Source: DATKPC01 sp035524275 (GTDB lineage Bacteria > Pseudomonadota > Gammaproteobacteria > Burkholderiales > Burkholderiaceae_F). From it: a stretch of 31,293 nt of DNA. Where the stretch lies: contig DATKPC010000087.1 of assembly GCA_035524275.1 (NCBI GenBank), positions 1 to 31,293 on the forward strand, written 5' to 3'. How positions within the stretch are numbered: position 1 is the first letter of the stretch; each line of letters starts with the position of its first letter. Shown one piece after another: positions 14,742 to 22,576 of the stretch. The notes below the pieces were generated by a model that made no database searches, had not been told where the DNA came from, and saw only the letters and a list, made by a program, of their open reading frames with translations. The position numbers and the translations under genes were made by a program.

Positions 14742-14830
14742 AGACGATTCGTCGTCTCCCGCTCCCCCTCCCTGAGCGGGCTCCTCAACGATGAGGCCTT
14801 GAGACCCCGGCTAGCGCCGGGGTCTTTTTT
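14742..14830 (+). ncRNA. Candidate small RNA with four consecutive hairpins, antiparallel to hemB and engB
   Basis: On the + strand about 89 nt fold into four adjacent perfect stems. H1: AGACGA/TCGTCT with a TTCG tetraloop (14742-14757). H2: CCCGCTC/GAGCGGG (14758-14764 with 14774-14780), exposing a C-rich loop CCCCTCCCT. H3: CCTCA/TGAGG with loop ACGA (14783-14796). H4: terminator (14803-14830). The H2 loop is complementary to Shine-Dalgarno-like GGGAGG, a common seed type in Hfq-dependent RNAs. The RNA converges on the 3' end of engB, the same relation that spf (Spot 42) in E. coli and ersA in Pseudomonas have to their engB genes. The promoter is not clear: CATAGT (14733-14738) is a weak -10. 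The hairpins also fold on the hemB strand, but the T-tract assigns termination to +. Confidence 0.65.
14803..14830 (+). terminator. Rho-independent terminator of the candidate small RNA
   Basis: A 9-bp perfect GC-rich stem, GACCCCGGC (14803-14811) with GCCGGGGTC (14816-14824), loop TAGC and then six T (14825-14830). No annotated + strand gene lies within 1.2 kb upstream (hslR ends at 13514, with hemB between on the other strand), so it implies a separate + strand transcript. Confidence 0.93.
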
Positions 14831-14875
14831 CATGCGAGATGGTACGCGCTCGTGTCCGAGGCGTCGTGATGCGAG

Positions 14876-15532
14876 TCATGGGCCTTCGCCGAGCGCGTCG
14901 TCGAGGAACGCCTCGAGCGGTTCCAGGCCGTCGCCCCGCGCCGCGGAAAATGGCTGCAGCGACACCGGCAGCGGCATCGCGCCGGCGCGCCCGTGCGCCG
15001 CGGCCAGCGTGGAGGCAAGCTCCGAACGCGTCAGCTTGTCGATCTTGTTGAGCAGCACGTGCAGGCGCACACGCTCGATGCCGGGCTGCTCGGCAAGCCA
15101 GCGCATCAGCGTCTCGTCGGCCGGCATGAACGGGTGGCGCGCATCCATGACCAGGACGATCGCGCGCAGCAGCCGGCGCGTCTGCAGATAGGTTCCGATC
15201 AGCTCGTCCCACTGCACGCGTGTCTCGGCATCGATCTTCGCGAAGCCATAGCCCGGCAGGTCGACGAGGTAGGCGCGCGGCGCATCGGCGTCCGGATCGG
15301 CGCCGGCCTGCCAGATCGAGAAGAAGTTCAGCAGCTGCGTGCGGCCGGGCGTCCGGCTGGAAAACGCCAACCGCCGGCGGCGGGTCAGCGCATTGATGAC
15401 GCTCGACTTGCCGGAATTGGAGCGGCCGACGAACGCGGCCTCCGGAACCATCGCCAGCGGGGCGCGGCGGATCTGTTGCGCATCGGCAACGGACGTCACG
15501 AAGCGGGCGGATTCGTAGCGGTAGCGGGTCAT
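14876..15532 (-). CDS. engB: Ribosome biogenesis GTPase EngB (YihA/YsxC)
   Basis: Predicted 218-residue TrmE-Era-EngA-EngB-Septin-like GTPase, essential for large-subunit assembly in several bacteria. G motifs: G1 GRSNSGKSS (36-44), G2 around RTPGRTQ, G3 DLPGYG, G4 NKID and G5 SAARG. The usual G4 of this family is TKxD, so NKID is a small variation that matches the general GTPase consensus. Length is normal for the family. It is divergent from cytochrome c4, with 151 bp between, and upstream of hemB on the same strand. A candidate small RNA converges on its 3' end. Confidence 0.96.
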   Translation of the reverse strand: MTRYRYESARFVTSVADAQQIRRAPLAMVPEAAFVGRSNSGKSSVINALTRRRRLAFSSRTPGRTQLLNFFSIWQAGADPDADAPRAYLVDLPGYGFAKIDAETRVQWDELIGTYLQTRRLLRAIVLVMDARHPFMPADETLMRWLAEQPGIERVRLHVLLNKIDKLTRSELASTLAAAHGRAGAMPLPVSLQPFSAARGDGLEPLEAFLDDALGEGP

Positions 15533-15628
15533 TTCGCGTGCATACCCTCAGCGCGGTCGAACGTTCGGCGCGGAGGTCCTTCGCGGTGGCAGGACGGGTC
15601 AGAATGAAGGATCGATGTCGGTCATGGG

Positions 15629-15634
15629 TAGAAT
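15629..15634 (+). promoter_or_regulatory. Possible -10 element (TAGAAT) of the cytochrome c4 gene
   Basis: TAGAAT lies 49 bases before the ATG at 15684 in the divergent engB/cytochrome region, and predicts a leader of about 43 nt. No good -35 is present at 16-18 bp. The position is suitable, but the call rests on this hexamer alone. Confidence 0.35.
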
Positions 15635-15683
15635 ACCGGGCTCCGATCCAGACCCCTTCAGAACATTCCCGGGACGTCACTTC

Positions 15684-16409
15684 ATGCGCACCGATTCGCG
15701 CGTTCTTCTTGGCATGAATCCCGCCCTTGCGGGCCGTTGGTTCCGTTTCGCGGCGGTGGCCGGTCTTGTCGCTGCCGGCGCCATGGCGCTGGCGCCGCGC
15801 CTTGCCGGCGCCGCCGAAGACGCCGCGGCGACGCCCGCGACGCCGAAGGTCGATATCGCGAAAGGCCAGCAGATCGCCTCGTCGGTCTGTGCGGCCTGCC
15901 ACAACGCCGATGGCAATTCGACGATCGCGCAGAACCCGCGGCTGGCCGGGCAACCCGCGGCGTACCTGTACAAGCAACTCGTCGACCTGTCGCGCAAGCC
16001 GGACGACAAGATGCGCCGCGAAAACGCCGTGATGTCGGCGTTTGCCGGACAACTCTCCGACGAAGACAAGCGCAATGTCGCCGCCTACTTCGCGAGCCAG
16101 GCGCCGAAGCTCGACGCCGCGCAGAACAAGGACACCGCCAACGACGCGCAGCAGATCTACCGCACCGGGATCGCCGAACGCCGCGTGCCGGCGTGCGCCG
16201 GCTGCCACGGCCCCGCGGGCGCCGGGCTGCCGGTCCTGTTCCCTCGGATCGGCGGGCAGCACGCCGACTACACCGAGGCCCAGCTGAAGGCGTTCCGAGA
16301 CGGCACCCGGCGCAACAACGACGCGATGATGACGATCGCGCAGCGCCTGCGCGATCCTGAAATGAAGGAGCTGGCCGACTACGTGGCCGGCCTGCGCCGG
16401 CAGCCGTAG
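15684..16409 (+). CDS. Dihaem cytochrome c4
   Basis: Predicted 241-residue periplasmic electron carrier with two haem c domains. Haem sites are CAACH (Cys69, Cys72, His73) and CAGCH (Cys171, Cys174, His175). Likely Met sixth ligands are in ENAVMSAFAGQL and DAMMTIAQRL. The mature two-domain part is close to the usual c4 size of about 190 residues. An N-terminal signal peptide ends near LAGAAEDA, and the n-region is long because the start at 15684 was chosen; an internal ATG at 15714 (MNPALAGRWF) is an alternative. Cytochrome c4 usually passes electrons from the bc1 complex to cbb3-type oxidases. Its neighbour engB, divergent, is a frequent arrangement in Beta- and Gammaproteobacteria. Confidence 0.94.
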   Translation: MRTDSRVLLGMNPALAGRWFRFAAVAGLVAAGAMALAPRLAGAAEDAAATPATPKVDIAKGQQIASSVCAACHNADGNSTIAQNPRLAGQPAAYLYKQLVDLSRKPDDKMRRENAVMSAFAGQLSDEDKRNVAAYFASQAPKLDAAQNKDTANDAQQIYRTGIAERRVPACAGCHGPAGAGLPVLFPRIGGQHADYTEAQLKAFRDGTRRNNDAMMTIAQRLRDPEMKELADYVAGLRRQP

Positions 16410-16424
16410 CGACGCGGGAGGATG

Positions 16425-17894
16425 ATGGCGACCGGTTCGTCGTTCCTAGCCAGCCTGCGAACCGGGGTCCGAGCCGCGCTCGTGCTGGGCGCCGCGACGG
16501 CGCTCGTGTCCTGCGGTGGCGGAAGCGGCAACGGCGGCGGCCCGCCGCAGGTCCGCGCGATCAATCTCGTCTACGGCGGAAGCACCGCGTACGACGTGAC
16601 GATCGCCGGCGCCAGCGCCGGAACGGACCTGTCGTTCGGGCAAGCGACGAGCCTGACGACCGTCGCCACCGGCGCCGTCAGCGTCGTGTTCGAGCCGACC
16701 GGAACGACGACGGCCGCCAGCACGACGACGCTCACCGCGTCCGACGACTACGACTACACCGTTCTCGGGCTCGCGGGCGCTTCGTCGACGACATCGACAT
16801 CGACGAGCGCAGGCCTCTCGCCGATCGTCGTGTCGCAGAACAACGCGGCGCCGCCCAGCGGCGAGGTCAACGTCGTCCTCGTCCAGGCCGATCCGAACCA
16901 GGGCGCGCTCGACGTCTTCATTTCCGGGCCGTCCTCGACGCTGCCGTCCTCGCCGACCGTGAGCGCGCTCACCTACAACGGCAGCGGATCGACGCCGAAC
17001 TCGGCCCAGTTGCAGTTTGCCGGCGGCGACTACGAAATCCGCGCGACCGCGGCCGGTGACACGACGCGCAAGATCGTCTTCGACTCCGGCACGGTGACGC
17101 TCGCGGCGGGTACCTCGGTGATGCTCATCGTCGTGCCGACGAGCGGGTCGGCCGCGACCTTCGCGCTGCTCGCGGCGCCGCTGTCGGGAAGCGTCTACTC
17201 GATCGCCGACCAGCGGGTGCAGTTGCGCAGCGGGAATTTCACGCCGTCGACCGGCTCCGTCGATTTCTTCCTGGATCCGACCGGCACGGCGAACTCCTCG
17301 ACGACGCTCCTCGCCAGCGCCCAGGCCTTCGGCTCGCTGGGGCAGTACGCCACCGTGTATCCGGGGTCGTATCACGCGTCGATCGCCACGACGGGCGCGC
17401 TGACCGAGATCGTCGGGGCCGACCTCGCGCTGGCCGCCGGCACCAGCGTCAGCCTGTATGCGACGGGCGTGCAGGGCGACGTCTCGCCCTACCTGCTGCG
17501 CCTGCTCGCGGTGACCGACGACCTGACGGCGCCGCCGACGGGGCAGGCGAAGCTGCGCGCCGTGCAGCTGGCGCCCGACCTCGTCACCGGCACCGGCAAC
17601 GGCTACGACCTCGTCGCGCTGACGTCCACCGGGACGATCGCGCAGCGGATCGCGGTCAACCTGACGTATCCGGCGGCGTCCGCGTACGTCACGCTGCCGC
17701 CGGGCACTTACGCGCTGGCCGTGGTCGCGACCGGCGCGGACGCGCCGCTGCTGCCGAATTCCACGGGCGTGTCGTTGAGCCTGTCGGCCGGCGATGTCTA
17801 CACCGCGGTCGTCTACGGATGCCAGAGCCCCGGCGCCGGCGTGTGCGCCGGCGGCACGACGGCGGTGTCGATCGTCACGCAGCAGGATCCGTAG
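16425..17894 (+). CDS. Lipoprotein with DUF4397 repeats
   Basis: Predicted 489 residues (490 if the adjacent ATG at 16422 is used). A basic N-terminus and hydrophobic stretch end in a lipobox, ATALVSC|GGG (Cys30), followed by a Gly-rich linker. The rest is beta-rich, Thr/Ser-rich and contains about three to four copies of a DUF4397-like module (start VRAINLVYGG, then GEVNVVLVQADPN, VQLRSGNFTPST, KLRAVQLAPDLV), each with a sequence like YPGSYHASIATTG or LPPGTYALAVVATG. Such proteins are surface or periplasmic; the role is unknown. The ribosome binding site GGGAGG (16416-16421) touches the first ATG, which favours the second. It starts 15 bp after cytochrome c4, so cotranscription is likely. 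The repeat element follows 19 bp after the stop. Confidence 0.8.
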   Translation: MATGSSFLASLRTGVRAALVLGAATALVSCGGGSGNGGGPPQVRAINLVYGGSTAYDVTIAGASAGTDLSFGQATSLTTVATGAVSVVFEPTGTTTAASTTTLTASDDYDYTVLGLAGASSTTSTSTSAGLSPIVVSQNNAAPPSGEVNVVLVQADPNQGALDVFISGPSSTLPSSPTVSALTYNGSGSTPNSAQLQFAGGDYEIRATAAGDTTRKIVFDSGTVTLAAGTSVMLIVVPTSGSAATFALLAAPLSGSVYSIADQRVQLRSGNFTPSTGSVDFFLDPTGTANSSTTLLASAQAFGSLGQYATVYPGSYHASIATTGALTEIVGADLALAAGTSVSLYATGVQGDVSPYLLRLLAVTDDLTAPPTGQAKLRAVQLAPDLVTGTGNGYDLVALTSTGTIAQRIAVNLTYPAASAYVTLPPGTYALAVVATGADAPLLPNSTGVSLSLSAGDVYTAVVYGCQSPGAGVCAGGTTAVSIVTQQDP

Positions 17895-17913
17895 GTCGGC
17901 GAGGCGGCGGGCG

Positions 17914-18044
17914 CCCTCTCCCCCACCCCTCTCCCGCTCGCGCGGGCGAGGGGAGTTTCGTCGTCGAGAATTGAGGCATCGCCCCAAGAGCCGGCGCCGG
18001 AACTCCCCTCGCCCGCGCGAGCGGGAGAGGGGTGGGGGAGAGGG
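17914..18044 (+). repeat. ~130-bp long-inverted-repeat element, complete copy
   Basis: The arms CCCTCTCCCCCACCCCTCTC plus CGCTCGCGCGGGCGAGGGG are mirrored at the right end. Core word CGTCGTCGAGAATTGA is at 17959-17974. It sits between the convergent DUF4397 (+) and guaC (-) genes, with its core oriented like the DUF4397 gene. The arms differ slightly in sequence from the other copies, but left and right changes match each other (GCTCGCGC with GCGCGAGC), i.e. compensatory change. Confidence 0.9.
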
Positions 18045-18069
18045 CGCCGGCCACTCCACCCGCCACGCC

Positions 18070-19110
18070 CTAAGCCTTCCCGAACACCTCGTTGAGCTGC
18101 TGCGTCACCCGCACGAACGTCGTGCGCTTGGACAACTCCTTCAGGCGTCGCGCGCCGACGTAGGTGCATGCGGATCGCACGCCGCCGAGGATTTCCTGCG
18201 CCGTCGCCGCGACGTCGCCGCGGTCCGGAATCAGCACTTCCTTGCCTTCCGCGGCGCGATAGTCGGCGACGCCCCCGGCGTAGCGGTCCATCGCCGCCTT
18301 CGAACTCATCCCGTAGAAGCGACGCATCCGCTGGCCATCGCGCTCGACTTCCTCGCCGCCGGACTGCGCGTGGCCGGCGAACATGCCGCCCAGCATCACG
18401 AAGTCGGCGCCGCCGCCGAAGGCCTTGGCGACGTCGCCCGGCGTCGTGCAGCCGCCATCGGCGCAGATCAGCCCGCCGAGTCCGTGCGCCGCGTCGGCGC
18501 ATTCGATGACGGCCGACAGCTGCGGGTAGCCGACGCCGGTGAGCTTGCGCGTCGTGCAGACCGAGCCGGGACCGATGCCGACCTTGACGATGTCGGCGCC
18601 CGAGAGGATCAGCTCCTCCGTCATTTCGCCGGTGACGACGTTCCCCGCGAGGATGACGAGCGACGGGTAGTCGGCGCGGATCTTCGCGACGAACCGCGCG
18701 AAGCTCTCGTGGTAGCCATTGGCGACGTCGATGCAGACGTAGCGGATCGCGTCGCCGGCCTCGGCCATCACGCGGCGGAACTTCTCCTCGTCGTGGCGCG
18801 TGATCCCGATCGAGAAGAACGCCGCCGACTTGCGCTCGAGGCCCCGCATGAAGGCGACGAGCCGCGCCGGCTCGTAGTGCTTGTGGAGCGCGACCGACAG
18901 GCCGAAGGGCTCGAGCGCGCCGGCCATCTCGATCGTCCCGGTGCTGTCCATGTTGGACGCGATGATCGGGATCCCGCGGTAGCATTCCTTCGAATGCCGG
19001 AAGTCGAACTCGCGGGTGATGTCGACGTCGGCGCGCGACGTCAGCGTCGAGCGCTTGGGCCGGATCAGGACGTCCTTGTAGTCCAGCTTGATCTCGTGCT
19101 CGATATGCAT
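18070..19110 (-). CDS. guaC: GMP reductase
   Basis: Predicted 346 residues, essentially the size of E. coli GuaC (347). The enzyme reduces GMP to IMP with NADPH, returning guanine nucleotides to the purine pool. It is an IMPDH/GMPR-type TIM barrel. Catalytic Cys185 lies in GIGPGSVCTTR, with NVVTGEMTEELILSGADIVK before it and ADGGCTTPGDVAKAFGGGAD and YRAAEGKEV after. The N-terminus MHIEHEIKLDYKDVLIRPKR matches the family start. GGAGCA lies about 7 bases before the ATG at 19110. The frame is open far upstream, but this is GC-driven and overlaps msrP. It is divergent from msrP and convergent with the DUF4397 gene. Confidence 0.97.
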   Translation of the reverse strand: MHIEHEIKLDYKDVLIRPKRSTLTSRADVDITREFDFRHSKECYRGIPIIASNMDSTGTIEMAGALEPFGLSVALHKHYEPARLVAFMRGLERKSAAFFSIGITRHDEEKFRRVMAEAGDAIRYVCIDVANGYHESFARFVAKIRADYPSLVILAGNVVTGEMTEELILSGADIVKVGIGPGSVCTTRKLTGVGYPQLSAVIECADAAHGLGGLICADGGCTTPGDVAKAFGGGADFVMLGGMFAGHAQSGGEEVERDGQRMRRFYGMSSKAAMDRYAGGVADYRAAEGKEVLIPDRGDVAATAQEILGGVRSACTYVGARRLKELSKRTTFVRVTQQLNEVFGKA

Positions 19111-19157
19111 GGCAGTGCTCCAGCCAGGGCTTTCCCGGCGAGCGTGTCGAAGCCGGA

Positions 19158-19163
19158 ATTCTA
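19158..19163 (-). promoter_or_regulatory. Possible -10 element (TAGAAT) of guaC
   Basis: The minus strand reads TAGAAT 47 bases upstream of the guaC ATG. No good -35 hexamer is present. The 213-bp divergent region to msrP shows no other clear signal. Confidence 0.35.
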
Positions 19164-19323
19164 CTGGCGGCAAGGTGCCTCGCCGGCGGCGGTTTCGGGC
19201 CGTCGAACGGCGGATCGGCAAGTCGGCGCAACTCCGCGCGCGCGGCGGGGTCCAACCGGTCGAACGCCCGTCCGTAAGGATGGTCGATCCGGCGCGACCA
19301 AAGCACGTCCGGGGAACAAAACC

Positions 19324-20301
19324 ATGCTGATCAAGCCACGCACCGATATCCAACCTTCCGACATCACGCCGCGCGCCGTCTGGCATTCGCGCCGCGACCT
19401 GCTGCGCGCTGCCGTCGCCTCCGGCGTCGCGATCGGCGGCGCGGGCCTCGTGGGCGTCCGCCACGCCCGGGCGCAGGGGGCGCCGGGAGCCGGCGAGAAG
19501 CTCGTGGCGACGCCCAGCCCGCTGTCCGTGATGGAGAAGCCGACGCCGTACAAGGACGTCGTCGGCTACAACAACTACTACGAGTTCGGCACCGACAAGT
19601 CGGATCCGGCGCGCAACGCGCCGGGGCGCCTGCAGGTGCGACCGTGGACCGTTCGCGTCGAGGGCGCGGTTCACAAGCCGCGAACCTTCGACATCGACGA
19701 CTTGCTGAAGCTCGCACCGATCGAGGAGCGCGTCTACCGGCTGCGCTGCGTCGAGGCCTGGTCCGCGGTCGTGCCGTGGGACGGCTATCCGCTGGCGGAG
19801 CTGCTGAAGAAGGTGGAGCCGACCGGGTCGGCCCGCTTCGTCGAATTCACGACGCTCGCCGATCGGAAGCAGATGCCGGGGCTGTCCTACGGCGTGCTCG
19901 ATTGGCCGTACACCGAGGGCCTGCGCCTGGACGAGGCGATGCACCCGCTGACGCTGCTGACCCTTGGCCTCTACGGCGAGACGCTGCCGGCGCAAAATGG
20001 CGCGCCGGTGCGCGTCGTCGTGCCCTGGAAGTACGGCTTCAAGTCGGCAAAGTCGCTGGTGCGGATCCGCCTCGTGGAAAAGCAGCCGCTCAGCAGCTGG
20101 AACGCCGCCGCGCCGCAGGAGTACGGGTTCTACTCCAACGTCAATCCGAAGGTCGACCATCCGCGCTGGAGCCAGGCCACCGAGCGGCGCATCGGCGACG
20201 ACGGCCTGTTCGCGAAGCGCAGGCCGACGCTGATGTTCAACGGCTACGCCGACCAGGTCGCGTCGCTGTACGCCGGCATGGACCTGCAGAAGTACTTCTG
20301 A
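19324..20301 (+). CDS. msrP: Protein-methionine-sulfoxide reductase catalytic subunit MsrP (YedY)
   Basis: Predicted 325-residue periplasmic molybdoenzyme that repairs oxidised methionine in envelope proteins using electrons from MsrQ. A twin-arginine signal (HSRRDLLRAAVASGVAIGGA, residues 21-40) sends the folded cofactor-loaded protein through Tat, with cleavage near ARAQG. Molybdenum ligand Cys142 is in YRLRCVEAWS. Other family motifs are VVGYNNYYEFG, WTVRVEGAVHKPRTF and VVPWKYGFKSAKS. The start ATG at 19324 has GGGGAA about 8 bases before it. It begins an operon with msrQ 32 bp downstream. Confidence 0.97.
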   Translation: MLIKPRTDIQPSDITPRAVWHSRRDLLRAAVASGVAIGGAGLVGVRHARAQGAPGAGEKLVATPSPLSVMEKPTPYKDVVGYNNYYEFGTDKSDPARNAPGRLQVRPWTVRVEGAVHKPRTFDIDDLLKLAPIEERVYRLRCVEAWSAVVPWDGYPLAELLKKVEPTGSARFVEFTTLADRKQMPGLSYGVLDWPYTEGLRLDEAMHPLTLLTLGLYGETLPAQNGAPVRVVVPWKYGFKSAKSLVRIRLVEKQPLSSWNAAAPQEYGFYSNVNPKVDHPRWSQATERRIGDDGLFAKRRPTLMFNGYADQVASLYAGMDLQKYF

Positions 20302-20333
20302 CGACGGCGAACGACGACGTGTCCACGGTCCCG

Positions 20334-21044
20334 ATGTCCGCTCCCGCCGCCCGCTCCCAGGTGTCCCAAGCGCCCCAGGCCGCGACGACGCGGCCGCGCA
20401 ACCCCGGGCAGATCGGCGCCCGCCCCTTCGCGCTGCTGCGGGCGACACTGTTCATGGCGGCGCTGCTGCCGCTCGCCCGCCTCGTGGTCCTTGGCGTGCG
20501 CGACGCGCTGGGCGCCAATCCGGTCGAGTTCGTCGAGCGTTCGCTCGGCACCTGGACGCTCGTGATGCTGTGCGTCACGCTGTCGATCACGCCGCTGCGG
20601 CGCGCGACCGGCTGGACCTGGCTCGTGCGGCTGCGGCGAATGGCCGGCCTCTACGCGTTCTTCTACGCCGTGCTGCATTTCACGACGTACCTGTGGCTCG
20701 ACCAGTGGTTCGACTGGGCGGCGATCGTCAAGGACGTCGCGAAGCGCCCGTACATCACGGCCGGATTCGCCGCGTTCGTCGGGCTCGTGCCGCTCGCGGC
20801 GACGTCGACGTCGGCGATGCAGCGCCGGCTCGGCGGCCGGCGCTGGCGCAACCTGCATCGACTGGTCTACGCGATCGCCGGCGCAGCGCTGCTGCACTAC
20901 TTCTGGCACAAGGCCGGGAAGCACGATTTCGCGCAGCCGGCGATCTACGCCACGATCATCGGCGTGCTGCTGCTGGCGCGGCTGCGCCGGCCTGCGGCCG
21001 CCGCGATCACGGAAGCGTCGATTCCGCCGCGAACAGGTCGTTGA
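20334..21044 (+). CDS. msrQ: Haem-binding membrane subunit MsrQ (YedZ)
   Basis: Predicted 236-residue inner-membrane b-type haem protein that passes quinol-derived electrons to MsrP. About six hydrophobic helices, with histidines in the expected places: AVLHFTTYLWLDQWFDW, RNLHRLVYAIAGAALLHYFW. The N-terminus has a Pro/Ala-rich cytoplasmic tail of about 30 residues. The start is uncertain: ATG at 20334 has no clear ribosome binding site, and an in-frame GTG at 20319 is an alternative. The C-terminal coding region overlaps the 3' end of lysA on the opposite strand by 38 bp. Confidence 0.93.
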   Translation: MSAPAARSQVSQAPQAATTRPRNPGQIGARPFALLRATLFMAALLPLARLVVLGVRDALGANPVEFVERSLGTWTLVMLCVTLSITPLRRATGWTWLVRLRRMAGLYAFFYAVLHFTTYLWLDQWFDWAAIVKDVAKRPYITAGFAAFVGLVPLAATSTSAMQRRLGGRRWRNLHRLVYAIAGAALLHYFWHKAGKHDFAQPAIYATIIGVLLLARLRRPAAAAITEASIPPRTGR

Positions 21045-22278
21045 ACGTCTCGCGCCGGCGCACCTCGTGGACGCGGTCGCCGTCGACGAGGATCTCCACC
21101 GCGCGCGGCCGCGAGTTGTAGTTGCTGGCCATGCTCATCCCGTAGGCCCCGGCCGACATCACCGCCAGCAGGTCGCCCGGCTGCGCCACGAGGGGCCGGT
21201 CGCGCGCCAGCCAGTCCCCGCTCTCGCATACGGGCCCGACGACGTCCGCGAGCAGCGGCGTGCCCGGGCGCTCGCGCACGGCGACGACCTCCATCCAGGC
21301 GTCGTAGAGCGCGGGCCGGATGAGATCGTTCATCGCGGCATCGACGATGACGTAGTTGCGCGCTTCGGTGCACTTGACGCCGGTGACCCGCGCCAGCAGC
21401 ACGCCGGCATGGCCGACGATCGAGCGGCCGGGTTCGAACATGACCGTCTTGCGGCCATGCCCGCGCGAGTCGACGAGGCCGAGCACCGCGGCGACGAGTT
21501 CGCCGGCGCCCGGCGGCCGCTCGTCGCGGTACGAGATCCCGAGCCCGCCGCCGAAATCGATGTGCGCCAGCGCGATGCCGTCGGCCTCGATCTGGTCGAC
21601 GAGGTCGAGCAGCCGCGCGGCCGCATCCAGGTACGGTCCGACCTGCGTGATCTGCGAGCCGATGTGGAAATCGATGCCGGTCACCGCGATCGCGGGCCGC
21701 CGCGACGCCGCGCGATACAGGTCGCGGGCGACCTCGAACGGGACGCCGAACTTCGTCTGCTTCAGCCCGGTCGAGATGTACGGATGGGTCTGCGGATCGA
21801 CGTCCGGGTTGACGCGAACCGAAATCGGCGCGCGCATCTGCAGGCCGCCGGCGATCCGATCGACGACGTCCAGTTCGTCCACCGACTCGATGTTGAAGCA
21901 GCCGATGCCGGCGCGCAGCGCCATTTCGATTTCCGCTTCCGTCTTGCCGACGCCGGAGAACACGACGCGCGACGGATCGGCGCCGACCGCGAGCACGCGC
22001 GCGAGTTCGCCGCCGGAGACGATGTCGAACCCGGCGCCGGCCCGCGCGAGCAGGTCCAGCACCGCGAGGTTCGAGTTGGCCTTCATCGCATAGCAGATCT
22101 GGTGCGGTCGCCCGCGCAGCGCATCGGTATACGCGCGCAGGCCGGACTCGATCGCGCGGCGGGAGTAGACGTAGGCCGGCGTGCCGAAGCGCGTGGCGAT
22201 GCCTTCGAGCGAGACGTTTTCGCACGCCAGCACGCCCTCGCGCCGCGAAAACGCGGGCGTCGCGGCGCGGGCCGTCAT
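21007..22278 (-). CDS. lysA: Diaminopimelate decarboxylase
   Basis: Predicted 423 residues. PLP enzyme that decarboxylates meso-diaminopimelate to L-lysine, the last step of lysine synthesis. It has the alanine-racemase-type barrel with PLP Lys66 in YAMKANSN, substrate/cofactor motifs GIDFHIGSQIT, DFGGGLGISY and EPGRSIVGHAG, and the C-terminal GPVCESGD and AGAYGMSMASNYN of the active site across the dimer. The ATG overlaps the stop of lptM (ATGA), so the two are translationally coupled. Its 3' end overlaps msrQ by 38 bp in convergent orientation. Confidence 0.97.
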   Translation of the reverse strand: MTARAATPAFSRREGVLACENVSLEGIATRFGTPAYVYSRRAIESGLRAYTDALRGRPHQICYAMKANSNLAVLDLLARAGAGFDIVSGGELARVLAVGADPSRVVFSGVGKTEAEIEMALRAGIGCFNIESVDELDVVDRIAGGLQMRAPISVRVNPDVDPQTHPYISTGLKQTKFGVPFEVARDLYRAASRRPAIAVTGIDFHIGSQITQVGPYLDAAARLLDLVDQIEADGIALAHIDFGGGLGISYRDERPPGAGELVAAVLGLVDSRGHGRKTVMFEPGRSIVGHAGVLLARVTGVKCTEARNYVIVDAAMNDLIRPALYDAWMEVVAVRERPGTPLLADVVGPVCESGDWLARDRPLVAQPGDLLAVMSAGAYGMSMASNYNSRPRAVEILVDGDRVHEVRRRETFNDLFAAESTLP

Positions 22279-22559
22279 TTCGTGGGTTCCGGCGTGTCGT
22301 TCGGCGTGGCGGCGTCCGGCGCCGGCGCGACGGCGGGCGGCGCTTCCGCCTTCGGCGCTTGCGGCGTCTGCGGCGCTTGCGGCGGCATCGGCCAGACCGC
22401 GTTCTTCGGATAGCCGACCACGTAGAGCGGGCCTTTCTGCCCGCATCCGGCGAGCGTCGCGGACGCCGCGGCGGCCCCCACTACAATGGCCGCGAACGTG
22501 GTGACGGACCTCGCACGACGGGCCGGCCCGCGACCCCGATTAGCCTGTTGACCCCACAT
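22275..22559 (-). CDS. lptM: LPS translocon assembly lipoprotein LptM (YifL-like)
   Basis: Predicted 94 residues. Lipobox ATLAGC with Cys39, then GQKGPLYVVG, the short conserved motif of LptM/YifL. In E. coli LptM binds the LptD barrel and promotes correct disulfide formation. The C-terminal half is a Pro/Ala-rich disordered tail. The n-region before the hydrophobic core is long (18 residues, basic). No better start exists downstream. The ATG at 22559 is 17 bp from the divergent cyaY ATG, and TAGATT lies 9 bases upstream, so the mRNA is probably leaderless or nearly so. lptM-lysA is a common pairing in Proteobacteria. Confidence 0.88.
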   Translation of the reverse strand: MWGQQANRGRGPARRARSVTTFAAIVVGAAAASATLAGCGQKGPLYVVGYPKNAVWPMPPQAPQTPQAPKAEAPPAVAPAPDAATPNDTPEPTK

Positions 22560-22568
22560 AGTCCGAGG

Positions 22569-22574
22569 AATCTA
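22569..22574 (-). promoter_or_regulatory. Possible -10 element (TAGATT) of lptM-lysA
   Basis: On the minus strand TAGATT ends 9 bases before the lptM ATG, the same geometry as TAGAAT before the MFS gene. The promoter would then lie inside the start region of cyaY. No strong -35 was seen. Confidence 0.3.
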
Positions 22575-22576
22575 GC

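Noticed and set aside
14783..14796. Guanidine-II (mini-ykkC) riboswitch, suggested by the ACGA hairpin loop
   Set aside because: That class needs two matched hairpins with ACGR loops before a guanidine-related gene. Only one such loop exists here, and the downstream gene is on the other strand.
17794..19323. Plus-strand open frame running in from the DUF4397 region into msrP
   Set aside because: It is antisense to guaC and passes through the repeat. msrP has its own ATG at 19324 with a ribosome binding site and Tat signal.
22482..22487. TACAAT as a cyaY promoter inside lptM
   Set aside because: A good -10 hexamer, but without a -35 at 16-19 bp and 90 bases from the start. The evidence is too thin to list as a feature.
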